A stretch of 64,000 nucleotides of DNA from Brevundimonas sp. UBA7506 (GTDB taxonomy: Bacteria > Pseudomonadota > Alphaproteobacteria > Caulobacterales > Caulobacteraceae). The notes under the pieces are model-generated. The model worked only from the letters and a program-made list of their open reading frames with translations. It searched no databases and was not told the DNA's origin. Made by a program: the position numbers and the translations under genes. The DNA is taken from assembly GCF_002479495.1 (NCBI RefSeq), contig NZ_DLNQ01000015.1:635693-699692 (forward strand), in the 5' to 3' direction. Below, piece by piece: positions 53,954-63,833 of this stretch (position 1 is its first letter; every line of letters starts with the position of its first letter).

Positions 53954-54727
53954 ATGGCCGGCCACTCGAAATTCAAGAACATCATGCACCGCAAGGGGCG
54001 CGCCGATGCGCAGCGCTCCAAGCTGTTCTCCAAACTGTCGCGCGACATCACCGTGGCCGCCAAGTCGGGCATGCCCGATCCGGCCCTGAACCCGCGCCTG
54101 CGTCTGGCGGTCAACAACGCCAAGGCCGAAAGCCTGCCCAAGGACGTCATCCAGCGCGCCATCAACAAGGCCGCCGGCGGCGACGCCGACACGATGGAAG
54201 AGGTCCGCTACGAGGGCCGGGGCCCCGGCGGCGTCGGCATCATCGTCGAGGCACTGACCGACAACCGCAACCGCGCGGCCTCGAACATCGGCACGGCCTT
54301 CAAGAAGAACGGCGGCGCCCTGGGCGAGATGAACTCGGTCGCCTTCATGTGGGACAAGGTGGGCAAGATCACCTATCCCGCCGAAGCCGGCACCGAGGAC
54401 GCCGTGATGGAGGCCGCCATCGAGGCCGGCGCTTCGGACGTCGAGAGCGACCTGGTCAAGCCGGACATCTATGAGGACGCGCCGGGCCACGTCATCTGGA
54501 CCGCCTACGAGGATCTGAACGAGGTGGCCGAGGCCATGTCCAAGGTGCTGGGCGACCCGAAGTCGACCGCCATCGTCTGGAAGCCGCAGTCGGAAGTGCC
54601 GGTCACCGGCGAGGCCGTCGGCACCCTGTTCAAGCTGCTGGACGCCCTGGACGCCGAGGACGACGTGTCGTCGGTCTATTCCAACGAAGACATCTCGGAC
54701 GAAGACGCGGCCAAGTACGCGGGCTGA
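53954..54727 (+). CDS. yebC: YebC/PmpR family protein
   Basis: A 257-residue protein, start [27 protein letters not shown], which is the family hallmark. [37 protein letters not shown] and [12 protein letters not shown] follow, and it ends in the usual acidic tail. Members act as DNA-binding regulators or ease ribosome passage at proline runs. Start chosen at 53954 on the family start; 22 more codons are open upstream. In many bacteria yebC stands before ruvC; here several genes come between. Confidence 0.94.
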   Translation: MAGHSKFKNIMHRKGRADAQRSKLFSKLSRDITVAAKSGMPDPALNPRLRLAVNNAKAESLPKDVIQRAINKAAGGDADTMEEVRYEGRGPGGVGIIVEALTDNRNRAASNIGTAFKKNGGALGEMNSVAFMWDKVGKITYPAEAGTEDAVMEAAIEAGASDVESDLVKPDIYEDAPGHVIWTAYEDLNEVAEAMSKVLGDPKSTAIVWKPQSEVPVTGEAVGTLFKLLDALDAEDDVSSVYSNEDISDEDAAKYAG

Positions 54728-54746
54728 TCGTCCTGATGGCTGCCTT

Positions 54747-55409
54747 CTAGCGGGGGCAGGTCTGCATCCAGTCCGGATCCGGCTCGGCGGCCCTGAGGTC
54801 GCCGAGCGTCGGGATGTTGCGCTCGGCGTCGGCGCTGACGGTGATGTGGGACATGGCCGAGGCCGTGGGCGCCTCGCGATTATAGACCGTCAGGGCGAAG
54901 GGCGCGTGGCCCGGCGCCTCGACGCGCCAGACGCTGTTGCTTTCGCCCGCGCCGAAGGCGTAGCAGCCGATCGGATCGACGCTGGCCCCGCGCACCCGCA
55001 GGGCCTCGACCGGATCGAAGGGCACGGGTTCGCCCGTCGCCGACCATTTGAAGATGATCTGCGTCGTAGGCGTGCGCGTGGTCTCGACGTTCAGGTCCGC
55101 CAGCCGGCCCTGGGACGGCGAGGTCCAGCGGACCATGGAGGCGCGGCGCTGGACGTCGGCGGGGTCGAGCGCCGAAGGCGTGCCGGCGACGAAGACCGAC
55201 AGGATGGCGTCCACCATCTGATTGGCGCGGGTGACCTTGGGCCATTGCTCGGCGCAGGCGCCCTCGGCGTAACTGGCCATGTTGGCGGTTTCGGCCAGAA
55301 CCTGGGTGCAGCGGGCCATGAACTGATCCTGCGTCTCCTGCGCGGCGGCGGGCGTCGTCATGAGGCAGGGCAGGCCGGCGAGAGAGGCTACGAACAGGGC
55401 GGCGCGCAT
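54747..55409 (-). CDS. Exported protein, unknown function
   Basis: A 220-residue protein with a signal peptide (ALFVASLAGLPCLMTTPAAAQ, cut after residue 24). The body has four cysteines in plausible pairs (RCTQ, GACAEQW, GCYAFG, QTCPR) and beta-type segments (LADLNVETTRTPTTQIIFKWSATG, VWRVEAPGHAPFALTVYN). Not recognised. The ATG at 55409 has aaggaag. It stands convergent with yebC and divergent from the first mgtC paralogue. Confidence 0.65.
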   Translation of the reverse strand: MRAALFVASLAGLPCLMTTPAAAQETQDQFMARCTQVLAETANMASYAEGACAEQWPKVTRANQMVDAILSVFVAGTPSALDPADVQRRASMVRWTSPSQGRLADLNVETTRTPTTQIIFKWSATGEPVPFDPVEALRVRGASVDPIGCYAFGAGESNSVWRVEAPGHAPFALTVYNREAPTASAMSHITVSADAERNIPTLGDLRAAEPDPDWMQTCPR

Positions 55410-55535
55410 GGCGGCTTCCTTTCGGCGATCGCTGATCGAGGAAGAATGCGCTCGATGCCGGGATGGGGCAAGCGGAGCCGGGCCGGAGGCTGGACGCCGG
55501 GAGGAACAGGCGACGCGGCCGACCGTTGCCGTGGG

Positions 55536-56234
55536 ATGAACCTGTCCGAGATCGAGAGTTTCGCCCTGCCCATCCTGGGCGCCGTCGTGGCGGGCGGTAT
55601 CATCGGGTTCGAGCGCGAATGGCGCGGTCGGGCGGCGGGCTTCCGCACCCACATCCTGGTCAGTCTGGCCTCGGCCCTGTTGATGCTGGCGGCCATGGGG
55701 CAGGCGGACTGGGCCTTTCGCGCCCTGCCGGACGAGAACATCGTCACCGACCCGACGCGGATGGCGCATGGGGTGCTGACCGGGATCGGCTTCCTGTGCG
55801 CGGGCGTGATCTTCCGCACCGGCTTTTCGATCCATGGCCTGACCACGGCGGCGAGCCTGTGGATCACCTCGGCCATCGGCCTGCTGTTCGGGGCGGGGCT
55901 GTTCACCCTGGGCGTGGTCGGGACGGTGACGACAGGGCTGATCCTGGTGGGACTGCGGCTGGTCAGCGTGCGGCTGCCGGCGCGGGTGCTGACCGACGTG
56001 GAGGTGCGCTGGCGGCGTGAGGGGCCTTCACCCGAGCGCGAGGTCGAGGCGGCGCTGAAGGCCATTGATCCCACGCCGCATCATGACCGGTTTGAACTGA
56101 TCGAGCGGGGCGAGGTCGTGCGCCGCAGCTGGCGGATCAAGGCGGGGAGCGAGGTTGAGCTGAAAGCGCTGGCGACCCGGCTGTGCGCCCTGCCGGGCGT
56201 GACGGAATACGTGCTGGATCCCCGCGACGACTGA
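55536..56234 (+). CDS. MgtC/SapB family membrane protein (first of two)
   Basis: A 232-residue protein: four helices in the MgtC region (AVVAGGIIGFEREWRGRAAGFRTHILVSLASALLML, HGVLTGIGFLCAGVIFRTGFSIHGLTTAASLWITSAIGLLFGAG) with the conserved Glu-Arg pair and Asp, then a cytoplasmic ACT-like C-terminal domain (residues 150-232). MgtC affects Mg2+ starvation survival and the F-ATPase in pathogens, and its physiological role is not settled. Start at 55536; ribosome site weak. A paralogue begins 62 bases downstream. Confidence 0.85.
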   Translation: MNLSEIESFALPILGAVVAGGIIGFEREWRGRAAGFRTHILVSLASALLMLAAMGQADWAFRALPDENIVTDPTRMAHGVLTGIGFLCAGVIFRTGFSIHGLTTAASLWITSAIGLLFGAGLFTLGVVGTVTTGLILVGLRLVSVRLPARVLTDVEVRWRREGPSPEREVEAALKAIDPTPHHDRFELIERGEVVRRSWRIKAGSEVELKALATRLCALPGVTEYVLDPRDD

Positions 56235-56296
56235 CCCTTGCGGCAGGACGCGGCGCGGTCCACGGTGAGCGGTCCTGCGCAGCTTGAGGGGCAGAC

Positions 56297-57001
56297 ATGA
56301 CGGTGGCCGGAGTATTGGACTGGGGCCTGATCGGGCCGGTGGCGGCGGCCATGGTCGCGGGCGGCCTGATCGGGATCGAGCGGACCTATCATGGACATCC
56401 GGCCGGGTTCCGCACCCATATCCTGGTCTGCATGACCTCCTGCGTCCTGATGCTGGCGGCCATGCATCAGGCGACCTGGGCCTTTGTCGCCCTGCCGGAC
56501 CAGAGGCTGGTGATCGACCCGACCCGGATGTCGCACGGCATCCTGACGGGAATCGGCTTCCTGTGCGCCGGGGTGATCTTCCGCGAGGGGTTTTCGGTGC
56601 ACGGCCTGACCACGGCGGCGTCGTTGTGGACCACCTCGGCGGTGGGGGTCATGTTCGGCATCGGCATGTGGGACCTGGGTCTGATCGCCGGGGGGGCGAC
56701 CCTGCTGGTGCTGGCCATCCTGAGGTTCCTCGACGCCCGCCTGCCGCACGTGGGCGTGGTGGACGTGACCCTGCGCTGGGCGCGCGGGTCGGCGCCGGGC
56801 GAGGCCACCCTGCGCGGCCTGCTGGCCGACAGCGGGCTGAAGCCGGTGCGGGTCGGTCATGTGGTCAGCCACGACGGCCAGATTCACGAACACCACATCA
56901 AGGCGCGCGGGCCCATGCCCCTGCGGGTCGACGACCTGTCGGCGCGGCTGGCCCAGCAGGGCGGGCTGGCCGGGTTCTCGGTCATGCCCAGGGACGACTA
57001 A
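56297..57001 (+). CDS. MgtC/SapB family membrane protein (second of two)
   Basis: A 234-residue paralogue of the preceding gene, alignable over the whole length (IGIERTYHGHPAGFRTHILVCMTSCVLMLAAM, HGILTGIGFLCAGVIFREGFSVHGLTTAASLWTTSAVGVMFGIG) and again with a C-terminal ACT-like domain. The two likely arose by tandem duplication, and differ in the helix-1 and C-terminal parts. The ATG at 56297 has gaggggc upstream. Confidence 0.87.
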   Translation: MTVAGVLDWGLIGPVAAAMVAGGLIGIERTYHGHPAGFRTHILVCMTSCVLMLAAMHQATWAFVALPDQRLVIDPTRMSHGILTGIGFLCAGVIFREGFSVHGLTTAASLWTTSAVGVMFGIGMWDLGLIAGGATLLVLAILRFLDARLPHVGVVDVTLRWARGSAPGEATLRGLLADSGLKPVRVGHVVSHDGQIHEHHIKARGPMPLRVDDLSARLAQQGGLAGFSVMPRDD

Positions 57002-57029
57002 TAGGACGACGAGGGCGCCGGCTGACGCA

Positions 57030-57158
57030 CTACATGCAGAAGGCGATGGCGGCGTCGAGCCAGACGGCGAGGCCGTGACGGCTCCACAGCCAGCCGCCCA
57101 AGGCGGCGAGCGTCAGCAGACCCATGGCGCCGCAGCCGATGGCGAGGCGGCGGCTCAT
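57030..57158 (-). CDS. 42-residue membrane microprotein coupled to MFS gene
   Basis: Below the usual length cutoff. ATG at 57158 overlaps the stop of the MFS gene (ATGA, 57155-57158), and the frame runs to a TAG at 57030. The product begins MSRRLAIGCG and has a hydrophobic helix (AMGLLTLAALGGWLWS) and an amphipathic end (GLAVWLDAAIAFCM). Basic N-terminus, one membrane span. The tight coupling to the transporter argues for a real gene, possibly a transporter partner. Confidence 0.55.
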   Translation of the reverse strand: MSRRLAIGCGAMGLLTLAALGGWLWSRHGLAVWLDAAIAFCM

Positions 57159-58390
57159 TCGGCGGGGACCGTTTCAGGGCGCACGACCGGGGCCTCGCGC
57201 ACCGGGACATTGGCCAGGGCGGCCATGACGGCGAGGATGATGGAGATGATCCAGATCGCCGTGTAGGAGCCGGTCAGGTCGAAGGCCACGCCCGCCAGCC
57301 AGGCGCCCAGAAACGCCCCGACCTGATGGCTGAGGAAGACGATGCCGGCGAGGGCCGACAGGTGGCGCACGCCGAAGATCTGGGCCACCAGACCATTGGT
57401 CAGGGGCACGGTGCCCAGCCACAGGAAGCCGAAGGTCGCCGCGAAGATCAGGGCGCTGGCCGGGGACAACGGAACCAGCAGGAAGACGGCGATGGCCACG
57501 GCGCGCAGGGCGTAGAGCAGGGTCAGCAGGCCCTTCTTCGACCCCTTGGAGCCCCAGGCGCCCCACAGCCAGGAGCCGGCGATGTTGAACAGGCCGATCA
57601 GGGCCAGGGAGGCCGCGCCGACCCCGCCCGACAGGCCCATATCGCGCAGGTAGGCGGGCAGGTGGGTGCCGACGAAGGCGACGTGGAAGCCGCAGACGAA
57701 GAAGCCGAGGTTGAGCAGGGCATAGCTGGGATTGGTCAGGGCCTCCTTCAGCGCGGCTTTCAGCGGCAGGCCGTCGCGCGCGGTTGGGGCCGGGGGCTTG
57801 CCCGCCAGGCCGAGCGCCAGAGGAATGATCAGGGCGACCAGACCCCCCATCACGAACAGGGTGAGACGCCAGTCGAGCGCATCGAGCAGGCCCTGCGCCG
57901 CCGGGACCACGAGGAACTGGCCGAAGGAGCCGCCGGCGGTGACGATACCGAAGGCCAGGGTGCGCTTCTCGGGCGGGACGGCGCGGCCGACGGCGCCCAG
58001 AACCACCACGAAGGTCACGCCCGCCATGGACAGGCCGACCAGGGCGCCGAAGCCCAGCATCAGGCCGAGGGCGTCGGCGGCGGTGGCCGCCACGGCCAGA
58101 CCGGCCAGATAGACCAGGGCGCCGCCGACCGCGACCTTGCCCGCGCCATGCTTGTCGGCCCAGGCCCCGACGAAGGGCTGGATGAGGCCGAACAGCAGGT
58201 TCTGGGCGGCGATGATCAGGCCGAAGGTCTGACGGTCGATCTCCAGATCCAGCCCGACGGGACGCAGGAAGAGGCCGAAGGACTGACGCACGCCCATCGA
58301 CAGGGTGACGATGACGGCGCCGGTCAGGATCATGATCCAGGCGCGGCGCGACAGGCCGGAAGAGGGGGCCGGGGAGGCGGCGTCAGACAT
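57155..58390 (-). CDS. MFS transporter
   Basis: A 411-residue major facilitator with about 12 helices: WIMILTGAVIVTLSMGVRQSFGLFLRPV at the start, then GAWADKHGAGKV (loop 2-3 motif), MAGVTFVVVLGAVGRAVPPEKRTLAFGIVTAGGSFGQF, and the second half from about 215. It resembles YbjJ/OFA-like exporters and monocarboxylate-type porters; substrate unknown. The ATG at 58390 overlaps the MarR stop by eight bases, so it is an operon with the regulator and the following microprotein. Likely a MarR-controlled efflux pump. Confidence 0.88.
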   Translation of the reverse strand: MSDAASPAPSSGLSRRAWIMILTGAVIVTLSMGVRQSFGLFLRPVGLDLEIDRQTFGLIIAAQNLLFGLIQPFVGAWADKHGAGKVAVGGALVYLAGLAVAATAADALGLMLGFGALVGLSMAGVTFVVVLGAVGRAVPPEKRTLAFGIVTAGGSFGQFLVVPAAQGLLDALDWRLTLFVMGGLVALIIPLALGLAGKPPAPTARDGLPLKAALKEALTNPSYALLNLGFFVCGFHVAFVGTHLPAYLRDMGLSGGVGAASLALIGLFNIAGSWLWGAWGSKGSKKGLLTLLYALRAVAIAVFLLVPLSPASALIFAATFGFLWLGTVPLTNGLVAQIFGVRHLSALAGIVFLSHQVGAFLGAWLAGVAFDLTGSYTAIWIISIILAVMAALANVPVREAPVVRPETVPAE

Positions 58391-58796
58391 CGGTTTCAAG
58401 CTCGGTCAACAGGGCGATCAGGGCGGCCTCGCGCGGGCCGAGGATGTCGGAGACGCGGTTCTGGGCGGTGCGCCACAGGGGCAGGGCGTCGGCCAGCTTT
58501 TCCAGCCCGGCAGGAGTGACGGACAGCTTCTGGCCGCGCGCGCCCGGCTCGGTCTCGGCGGCGACCCAGCCCTTGCGCTCCAGCGGCTGAAGGGTGCGCC
58601 ACAGGGCGCTCTTCTCGTGGGCGGTGGTCTCGGCCAGTTCGAGCAGGCCGGGACGATCCAGCCGCGACAGGGTGCGCATGACCGAGAACTGGGTGACGGT
58701 CAGACCGACAGGGGCCAGGGCCTCGTCATAGACGCGGGAGAGGGTGCGCGAGGCGCGGCGCAGACGGCCGCAGATGCAGGGGCTGGCGTCGATCAT
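58383..58796 (-). CDS. MarR family transcriptional regulator
   Basis: A 137-residue winged-helix regulator: GLTVTQFSVMRTLSRLDRPGLLELAETTAHEKSALWRTLQPLERKGWV (HTH and recognition helix) and the wing AETEPGARGQKLSVTPAGLEKLADAL. CxC at residues 7-9 is close to the start. Its start codon overlaps one of two identical palindromes (58796-58831), which suggests self-repression relieved by a small ligand. First gene of the MarR-MFS-microprotein operon. Confidence 0.9.
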   Translation of the reverse strand: MIDASPCICGRLRRASRTLSRVYDEALAPVGLTVTQFSVMRTLSRLDRPGLLELAETTAHEKSALWRTLQPLERKGWVAAETEPGARGQKLSVTPAGLEKLADALPLWRTAQNRVSDILGPREAALIALLTELETDV

Positions 58797-58831
58797 TGCA
58801 TATGCAAAGCACAGCGTCGTTGCATATGCAA
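58796..58831. promoter_or_regulatory. Two identical operator palindromes of the MarR operon
   Basis: ttgcatatgcaa occurs twice, at 58796-58807 and 58820-58831, both perfect 12-base palindromes with centres 24 bases apart (about two helix turns). The first overlaps the MarR start codon, so bound repressor would block transcription or its start. ruvC begins 60 bases on the other side. Confidence 0.85.
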
Positions 58832-58891
58832 TGTGAAAGGCCCGAGCGCCCGGTCATTGTTCGCTAACCCTCTTTGGGGCAATAGGAACGG

Positions 58892-59410
58892 ATGGCGAAC
58901 GAAACGACTCGCATCCTGGGGCTGGATCCCGGCCTGCGCCGCACCGGCTGGGGCGTGATCGAAAGCGAGGGCAGCCGCCTGCGCTGGATCGCGCACGGGG
59001 TTGTGGCGCCACCGGAGAAGGCGCTCTTCCCGGCGCGCCTGCTGCACCTGCTGGAGGAGGTGGGTTCGATCTGCGCCGCCTATAGCTGCGACGAGGCGGC
59101 GATCGAGGAGGTCTTCGTCAACATGAACGGGGCCTCGACGCTGAAGCTGGGCCATGCGCGGGCGGCGGTCATGCTGGCCCCTGCAAGGGCGGGCCTGAGC
59201 GTGGCGGAATACGCCCCCAGCCTGGTCAAGAAGGCGGTGGTCGGCGCCGGGCAGGCGGACAAGAGCCAGGTGGCCTTCATGATCAGGCGGCTGTTGCCCG
59301 CCGCGGGCGAGGTGAAGGCGGACGCGGCGGACGCCCTGGCTGTGGCCATCACCCACGCCCACCATCGGCGGAGTTTGAGTTTGAGTGCGAGCCTGAGGGG
59401 CGCGGCATGA
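58892..59410 (+). CDS. ruvC: Holliday junction endonuclease RuvC
   Basis: A 172-residue RNase H-fold resolvase. LGLDPGLRRTGWG has catalytic Asp12, AIEEVFVNMNGASTLKLGHARAA has Glu72/73, and the ending KADAADALAVAITHAHH holds the last two acidic residues near 144-147. It cuts Holliday junctions symmetrically with RuvAB. The ATG at 58892 is family-typical. A palindromic element separates it from ruvA. Confidence 0.95.
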   Translation: MANETTRILGLDPGLRRTGWGVIESEGSRLRWIAHGVVAPPEKALFPARLLHLLEEVGSICAAYSCDEAAIEEVFVNMNGASTLKLGHARAAVMLAPARAGLSVAEYAPSLVKKAVVGAGQADKSQVAFMIRRLLPAAGEVKADAADALAVAITHAHHRRSLSLSASLRGAA

Positions 59411-59423
59411 TCGTGATTTCTGC

Positions 59424-59562
59424 GATCCTCCCCCATAGCGAAGCGTATGGGGGAGGGGGACCACGAAGTGGTGGAGGGGGCGAGCCCCCCATGCTGCGTT
59501 TGAAGTCGCCCCCTCCACCATCCTGCGGATGGTCCCCCACCCCCGCTGCGCAGGGGAGGATC
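59424..59562. repeat. Composite palindromic element, atcctcccc family (copy 2)
   Basis: Begins gatcctcccc and ends ggggaggatc, with inner ggaccac...gtggtgg and ccaccatcc...ggatggtcc side hairpins and gagggggcga pairing with tcgccccctc; the same layout as at 53432-53605, with long stretches identical. It sits between ruvC and ruvA in the ruv operon. The last arm (ggggagga, 59553-59560) lies seven bases before the ruvA ATG and is its ribosome site. Confidence 0.8.
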
Positions 59563-59567
59563 AAAGC

Positions 59568-60191
59568 ATGATCGGGCGTCTGAGAGGCGTGCTGGCCGAG
59601 GTCGGGGAGGCGGAGTGCCTGATCGACTGCGGCGGGGTGGGCTATGTCGCCGCCTGCGGGGCGCGGACCCTGGGGCGGCTGCCGGCGCCGGGTGACGAGA
59701 CCACCCTCTATATCCATAGCCAGTGGAGCGAGGACGCGGGGCCGCGCCTCTATGGTTTCCTGACGCGCGACGAACGGCGAGCCTTCACCCTGCTGCTGGC
59801 TATTCAGGGCGTGGGGCCGAAGGCGGCGCTGGCCGTGCTGGACGTCCTGCCGCCGAGCGAACTGGCCTCGGCCGTGGCGCGCGAGGACAAGGCGGCGGTG
59901 GCGCGCGCCAACATGGTGGGACCCAAGCTGGCCCTGCGCATCGTCACCGAACTGAAGGGCAAGGCGCTGGGCGACGGGCATTTCGCCCCGAGCGCGCCGG
60001 GCGTGCACGCCGAGGTCGCCGCCGCCCCGCCGCCGCCGAGCGTGACGGGCGAAGCGGTCGCGGCCCTGCTGGGGCTGGGCATAGCCGAGGTCAATGCGCG
60101 CCGGGCGGTGGATCAGGCGCTGATCCGGCTGGGGGATGAGGCGGAGCTGTCGGCCGTGATCCGCGCGGCCCTGCAGGAGCTGGGGCGGTGA
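59568..60191 (+). CDS. ruvA: Holliday junction DNA helicase subunit RuvA
   Basis: A 207-residue protein: [30 protein letters not shown] (domain I), the HhH motifs [19 protein letters not shown] and [23 protein letters not shown] (about 70-135), a flexible linker with Pro run and the RuvB-binding domain III ([27 protein letters not shown]). It binds four-way junctions and loads RuvB. The start at 59568 uses a ribosome site from the palindromic element; 13 earlier codons are in frame but inside the repeat. Confidence 0.95.
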   Translation: MIGRLRGVLAEVGEAECLIDCGGVGYVAACGARTLGRLPAPGDETTLYIHSQWSEDAGPRLYGFLTRDERRAFTLLLAIQGVGPKAALAVLDVLPPSELASAVAREDKAAVARANMVGPKLALRIVTELKGKALGDGHFAPSAPGVHAEVAAAPPPPSVTGEAVAALLGLGIAEVNARRAVDQALIRLGDEAELSAVIRAALQELGR

Positions 60192-60526
60192 GGGCGGAGT
60201 GGCGCGTGGGCCTGCTGGGGCTCCTAGGCGCAGCCGGCCTTGCGGGATGCGAAAGCGTGAGCGGCGTGCTGGTGAACGACACCGGTTCACGTGTCGAGTT
60301 CGCGGTAATTGGCAAGGATGGTCGAAGTGCGCATGGGGCGCTCGAAGCTGATCAAAAGCTGGTTCTGAGAAGGCCGCTGACGGAACTGGATCGCGTGGAG
60401 TACCGGTATGGTTCAAACACCTGCCAGCTCAGAGGCGACGATCTTTTGGCGGGCCCGCAGCCTCGCTGGAATGAAACGCATCATGCCGATCTTAAGGGCT
60501 GCGGAACTGAGGGTGAGCACAAGTGA
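60188..60526 (+). CDS. Lipoprotein embedded in the ruv operon
   Basis: A 112-residue lipoprotein from a GTG start: lipobox GLAGC (cysteine 21), then [19 protein letters not shown] and a beta-rich body with two later cysteines ([16 protein letters not shown]). Its start overlaps the ruvA stop and its stop overlaps the ruvB start, each by four bases (GTGA), so it is translated between the two. The middle (about 60290-60400) is less GC-rich than ruvA or ruvB. I know no family; a recent acquisition in an old operon is likely. Confidence 0.7.
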   Translation: MRAEWRVGLLGLLGAAGLAGCESVSGVLVNDTGSRVEFAVIGKDGRSAHGALEADQKLVLRRPLTELDRVEYRYGSNTCQLRGDDLLAGPQPRWNETHHADLKGCGTEGEHK

Positions 60527-61551
60527 CTGACCGTCTGGTGACTGCCGACGCCGAGCCGGGCGAGAAGCACGACCGCGCCCTGCGGCCGCAGACGCTGGGC
60601 GAGTTCGTCGGTCAGTCGGCGGCCAAGGGCAATCTGAAGGTCTTCATCGACGCGGCGCGCGGGCGAGCCGAGGCGCTGGATCACGTCCTGCTGTTCGGGC
60701 CTCCGGGCCTGGGCAAGACGACGCTGGCGCAGATCGTGGCGCGGGAACTGGGCGTGGGCTTTCGCGCCACGTCGGGGCCCATTCTGGCCAAGGCGGGCGA
60801 TCTGGCGGCCATCCTGACCAATCTGGAACCGCGCGACGTCCTGTTCATCGACGAGATTCACCGCATGGCTCCGCAGGTGGAGGAGATCCTCTATCCGGCG
60901 ATGGAGGACCATGTGCTGGACCTGATCATCGGCGAGGGGCCGTCGGCGCGCAGCGTGCGCATTGATCTGGCGCCCTTTACGCTGGTGGGGGCGACGACGC
61001 GGGCGGGGCTGCTGGCCACGCCCTTGCGGGACCGGTTCGGCATTCCGCTGCGGCTGGAGTTCTATTCGCCCGAGGAGCTGACGGCGGTGATCCGGGGGGC
61101 GGCGCGCAAGATGGGCGCGGCCATCACCGAGGACGGAGCGATGGAGATCGCGCGCCGGGCGCGGGGCACGCCGCGCATCGCCGGGCGCCTGCTGCGCCGG
61201 GTGCGCGACTTCGCGGACGCGGAGGGGACGCCTATCGACCGGCTGGCGGCGGCGCGGGCCCTGGCGCGTCTAGAGGTCGACGAGCAGGGGCTGGACAGTC
61301 TGGACCGGCGCTTCCTCAAGGCCCTGATCGAGAACTATGGCGGCGGGCCGGTGGGGATGGACACCCTGGCGGCTGCGATCGCCGAGGCGCGCGATGCGGT
61401 CGAGGACGTGATCGAGCCCTATCTGCTGCAACAGGGCTTCATCATGCGCACCCCGCGCGGACGGGTGGCTTGCGCCAAGGCCTATGAGCATCTGGGGCTG
61501 ACGGCGCCCCAGGTTCAGCCCACGCCGCCGCCGGACCTGTTCGGGAAGTAG
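60523..61551 (+). CDS. ruvB: Holliday junction branch-migration ATPase RuvB
   Basis: A 342-residue AAA+ motor: [12 protein letters not shown] (N-terminal), Walker [14 protein letters not shown] near 61-73, Walker [24 protein letters not shown], sensor 1 [20 protein letters not shown] with the arginine finger, and the winged-helix C-terminus ([33 protein letters not shown]). GTG start overlaps the lipoprotein stop. Confidence 0.96.
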   Translation: MTDRLVTADAEPGEKHDRALRPQTLGEFVGQSAAKGNLKVFIDAARGRAEALDHVLLFGPPGLGKTTLAQIVARELGVGFRATSGPILAKAGDLAAILTNLEPRDVLFIDEIHRMAPQVEEILYPAMEDHVLDLIIGEGPSARSVRIDLAPFTLVGATTRAGLLATPLRDRFGIPLRLEFYSPEELTAVIRGAARKMGAAITEDGAMEIARRARGTPRIAGRLLRRVRDFADAEGTPIDRLAAARALARLEVDEQGLDSLDRRFLKALIENYGGGPVGMDTLAAAIAEARDAVEDVIEPYLLQQGFIMRTPRGRVACAKAYEHLGLTAPQVQPTPPPDLFGK

Positions 61552-61625
61552 ACGAAAGCGATTCGCAAAAGGGCTTCACCGCCGCATCAAACCCGGCCAT
61601 GCTCCACGGCGAAGGGAGACGGGTG

Positions 61626-62027
61626 ATGGCGCGAGGCGGGATCGGGACGGACCAGAAGATCGCCGTGCTGGGTGCGGCCGTACTGCTGCTCGGCGCTCTG
61701 AGCCTGTTCGCTGTGGGCCAGGGCGCGCGCTTCGGGCCGACGCAGGCGACGCCCGCAGAGCGGGCCCTGACCCAGGTCAGGACGCAGATGGGGCCGACCG
61801 CCGAGGTGCGCTATCTGGAAAACGGCAAACGCCGCGCCGTCTGCGGCTACGCCGGGATCGCCGGGCAAAGGCAGGCCGTGGCCTTCGTCTCGCGGCCCAA
61901 CCGCATCCTGATGGGGGACGAGCCCCTGGGCGCCGAGTTCGCCGACATGAAGGCCGAGTTCTGTCCGGGCTTCAACGCAGCTGCTCCGACGGCTAAGGCC
62001 TCGTTCACGACTTCCGCCCGGGGCTGA
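61626..62027 (+). CDS. Membrane-anchored or exported protein, unknown function
   Basis: A 133-residue protein from the ATG at 61626 (agggaga at 61613-61619). One N-terminal hydrophobic segment (IAVLGAAVLLLGALSLFAVG), then a soluble domain with two cysteines (RRAVCGYAGIAGQRQAVAFVS, AEFCPGF). It resembles nothing I recognise. It lies between ruvB and ybgC and just three bases before the ybgC ATG, so it belongs to the same transcript. An in-frame start at 61599 is open. Confidence 0.65.
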   Translation: MARGGIGTDQKIAVLGAAVLLLGALSLFAVGQGARFGPTQATPAERALTQVRTQMGPTAEVRYLENGKRRAVCGYAGIAGQRQAVAFVSRPNRILMGDEPLGAEFADMKAEFCPGFNAAAPTAKASFTTSARG

Positions 62028-62030
62028 CCG

Positions 62031-62486
62031 ATGACCGACCAACCGACCGCCGGCCGTTTCGACGGACTGGATCACCTGCTGCCGGTGCGGGTCTATTACG
62101 AGGACACCGACTTCACCGGTCTGGTCTATCACGCCAACTATGTGCGCTATTTCGAGCGGGGGCGGTCGGACTTCCTGCGGCTGGCGGGTGTCGGCCATGC
62201 CGAACTGCTGGAACAGGACGAGCCTCTGGCCTTTGTCGTGGCGGAGCTGAACATCCGTTACGCCAGGCCCGCGCGGATCGACGACGCCCTGGTGGTGCGG
62301 ACCCGCTATGAGGCCATCAAGGGGCCGCGCCTGATCATCCGCCAGACGGTCGAGCGCGACGGCGAGGCGCTGTGCCGGGCCGATGTGACGGCGGTCTGCA
62401 TCCATCTGGACGGGCGGCCGCGGCGACCGACGAAGCGGTTGATCGAGCTGGTGACGCCCTGGCTGTCGGGCGAAGCCTCGCAATAA
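62031..62486 (+). CDS. ybgC: YbgC/FadM acyl-CoA thioesterase of the Tol-Pal locus
   Basis: A 151-residue hot-dog thioesterase: VRVYYEDTDFTGLVYHANYVRYFERGRSDFLR, where Asp in YEDTDF is catalytic, then EQDEPLAFVVAELNIRYARPARIDD. YbgC hydrolyses acyl-CoA or acyl-ACP and is the usual first gene of tol-pal. The ATG at 62031 follows the preceding stop by three bases. Confidence 0.92.
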   Translation: MTDQPTAGRFDGLDHLLPVRVYYEDTDFTGLVYHANYVRYFERGRSDFLRLAGVGHAELLEQDEPLAFVVAELNIRYARPARIDDALVVRTRYEAIKGPRLIIRQTVERDGEALCRADVTAVCIHLDGRPRRPTKRLIELVTPWLSGEASQ

Positions 62487-62610
62487 CGAGGTTGTCAGAT
62501 CGGCCCCCCGTGACGCAGGAGCCGACGACGGCTAGACCCGCCGCCATGAAACCGCCACGTCCGCCCGCTCGATAAGGTCGGACGACACCGGACCCATCCA
62601 AGGACCCCGC

Positions 62611-63363
<753 letters not shown>

Positions 63364-63366
63364 TCC

Positions 63367-63828
<462 letters not shown>

Positions 63829-63833
63829 CGGCT

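Noticed and set aside
58832-58891. SOS (LexA) box before ruvC
   Set aside because: I looked for GTTC-N7-GTTC, the alphaproteobacterial LexA site, and see only one GTTC half.
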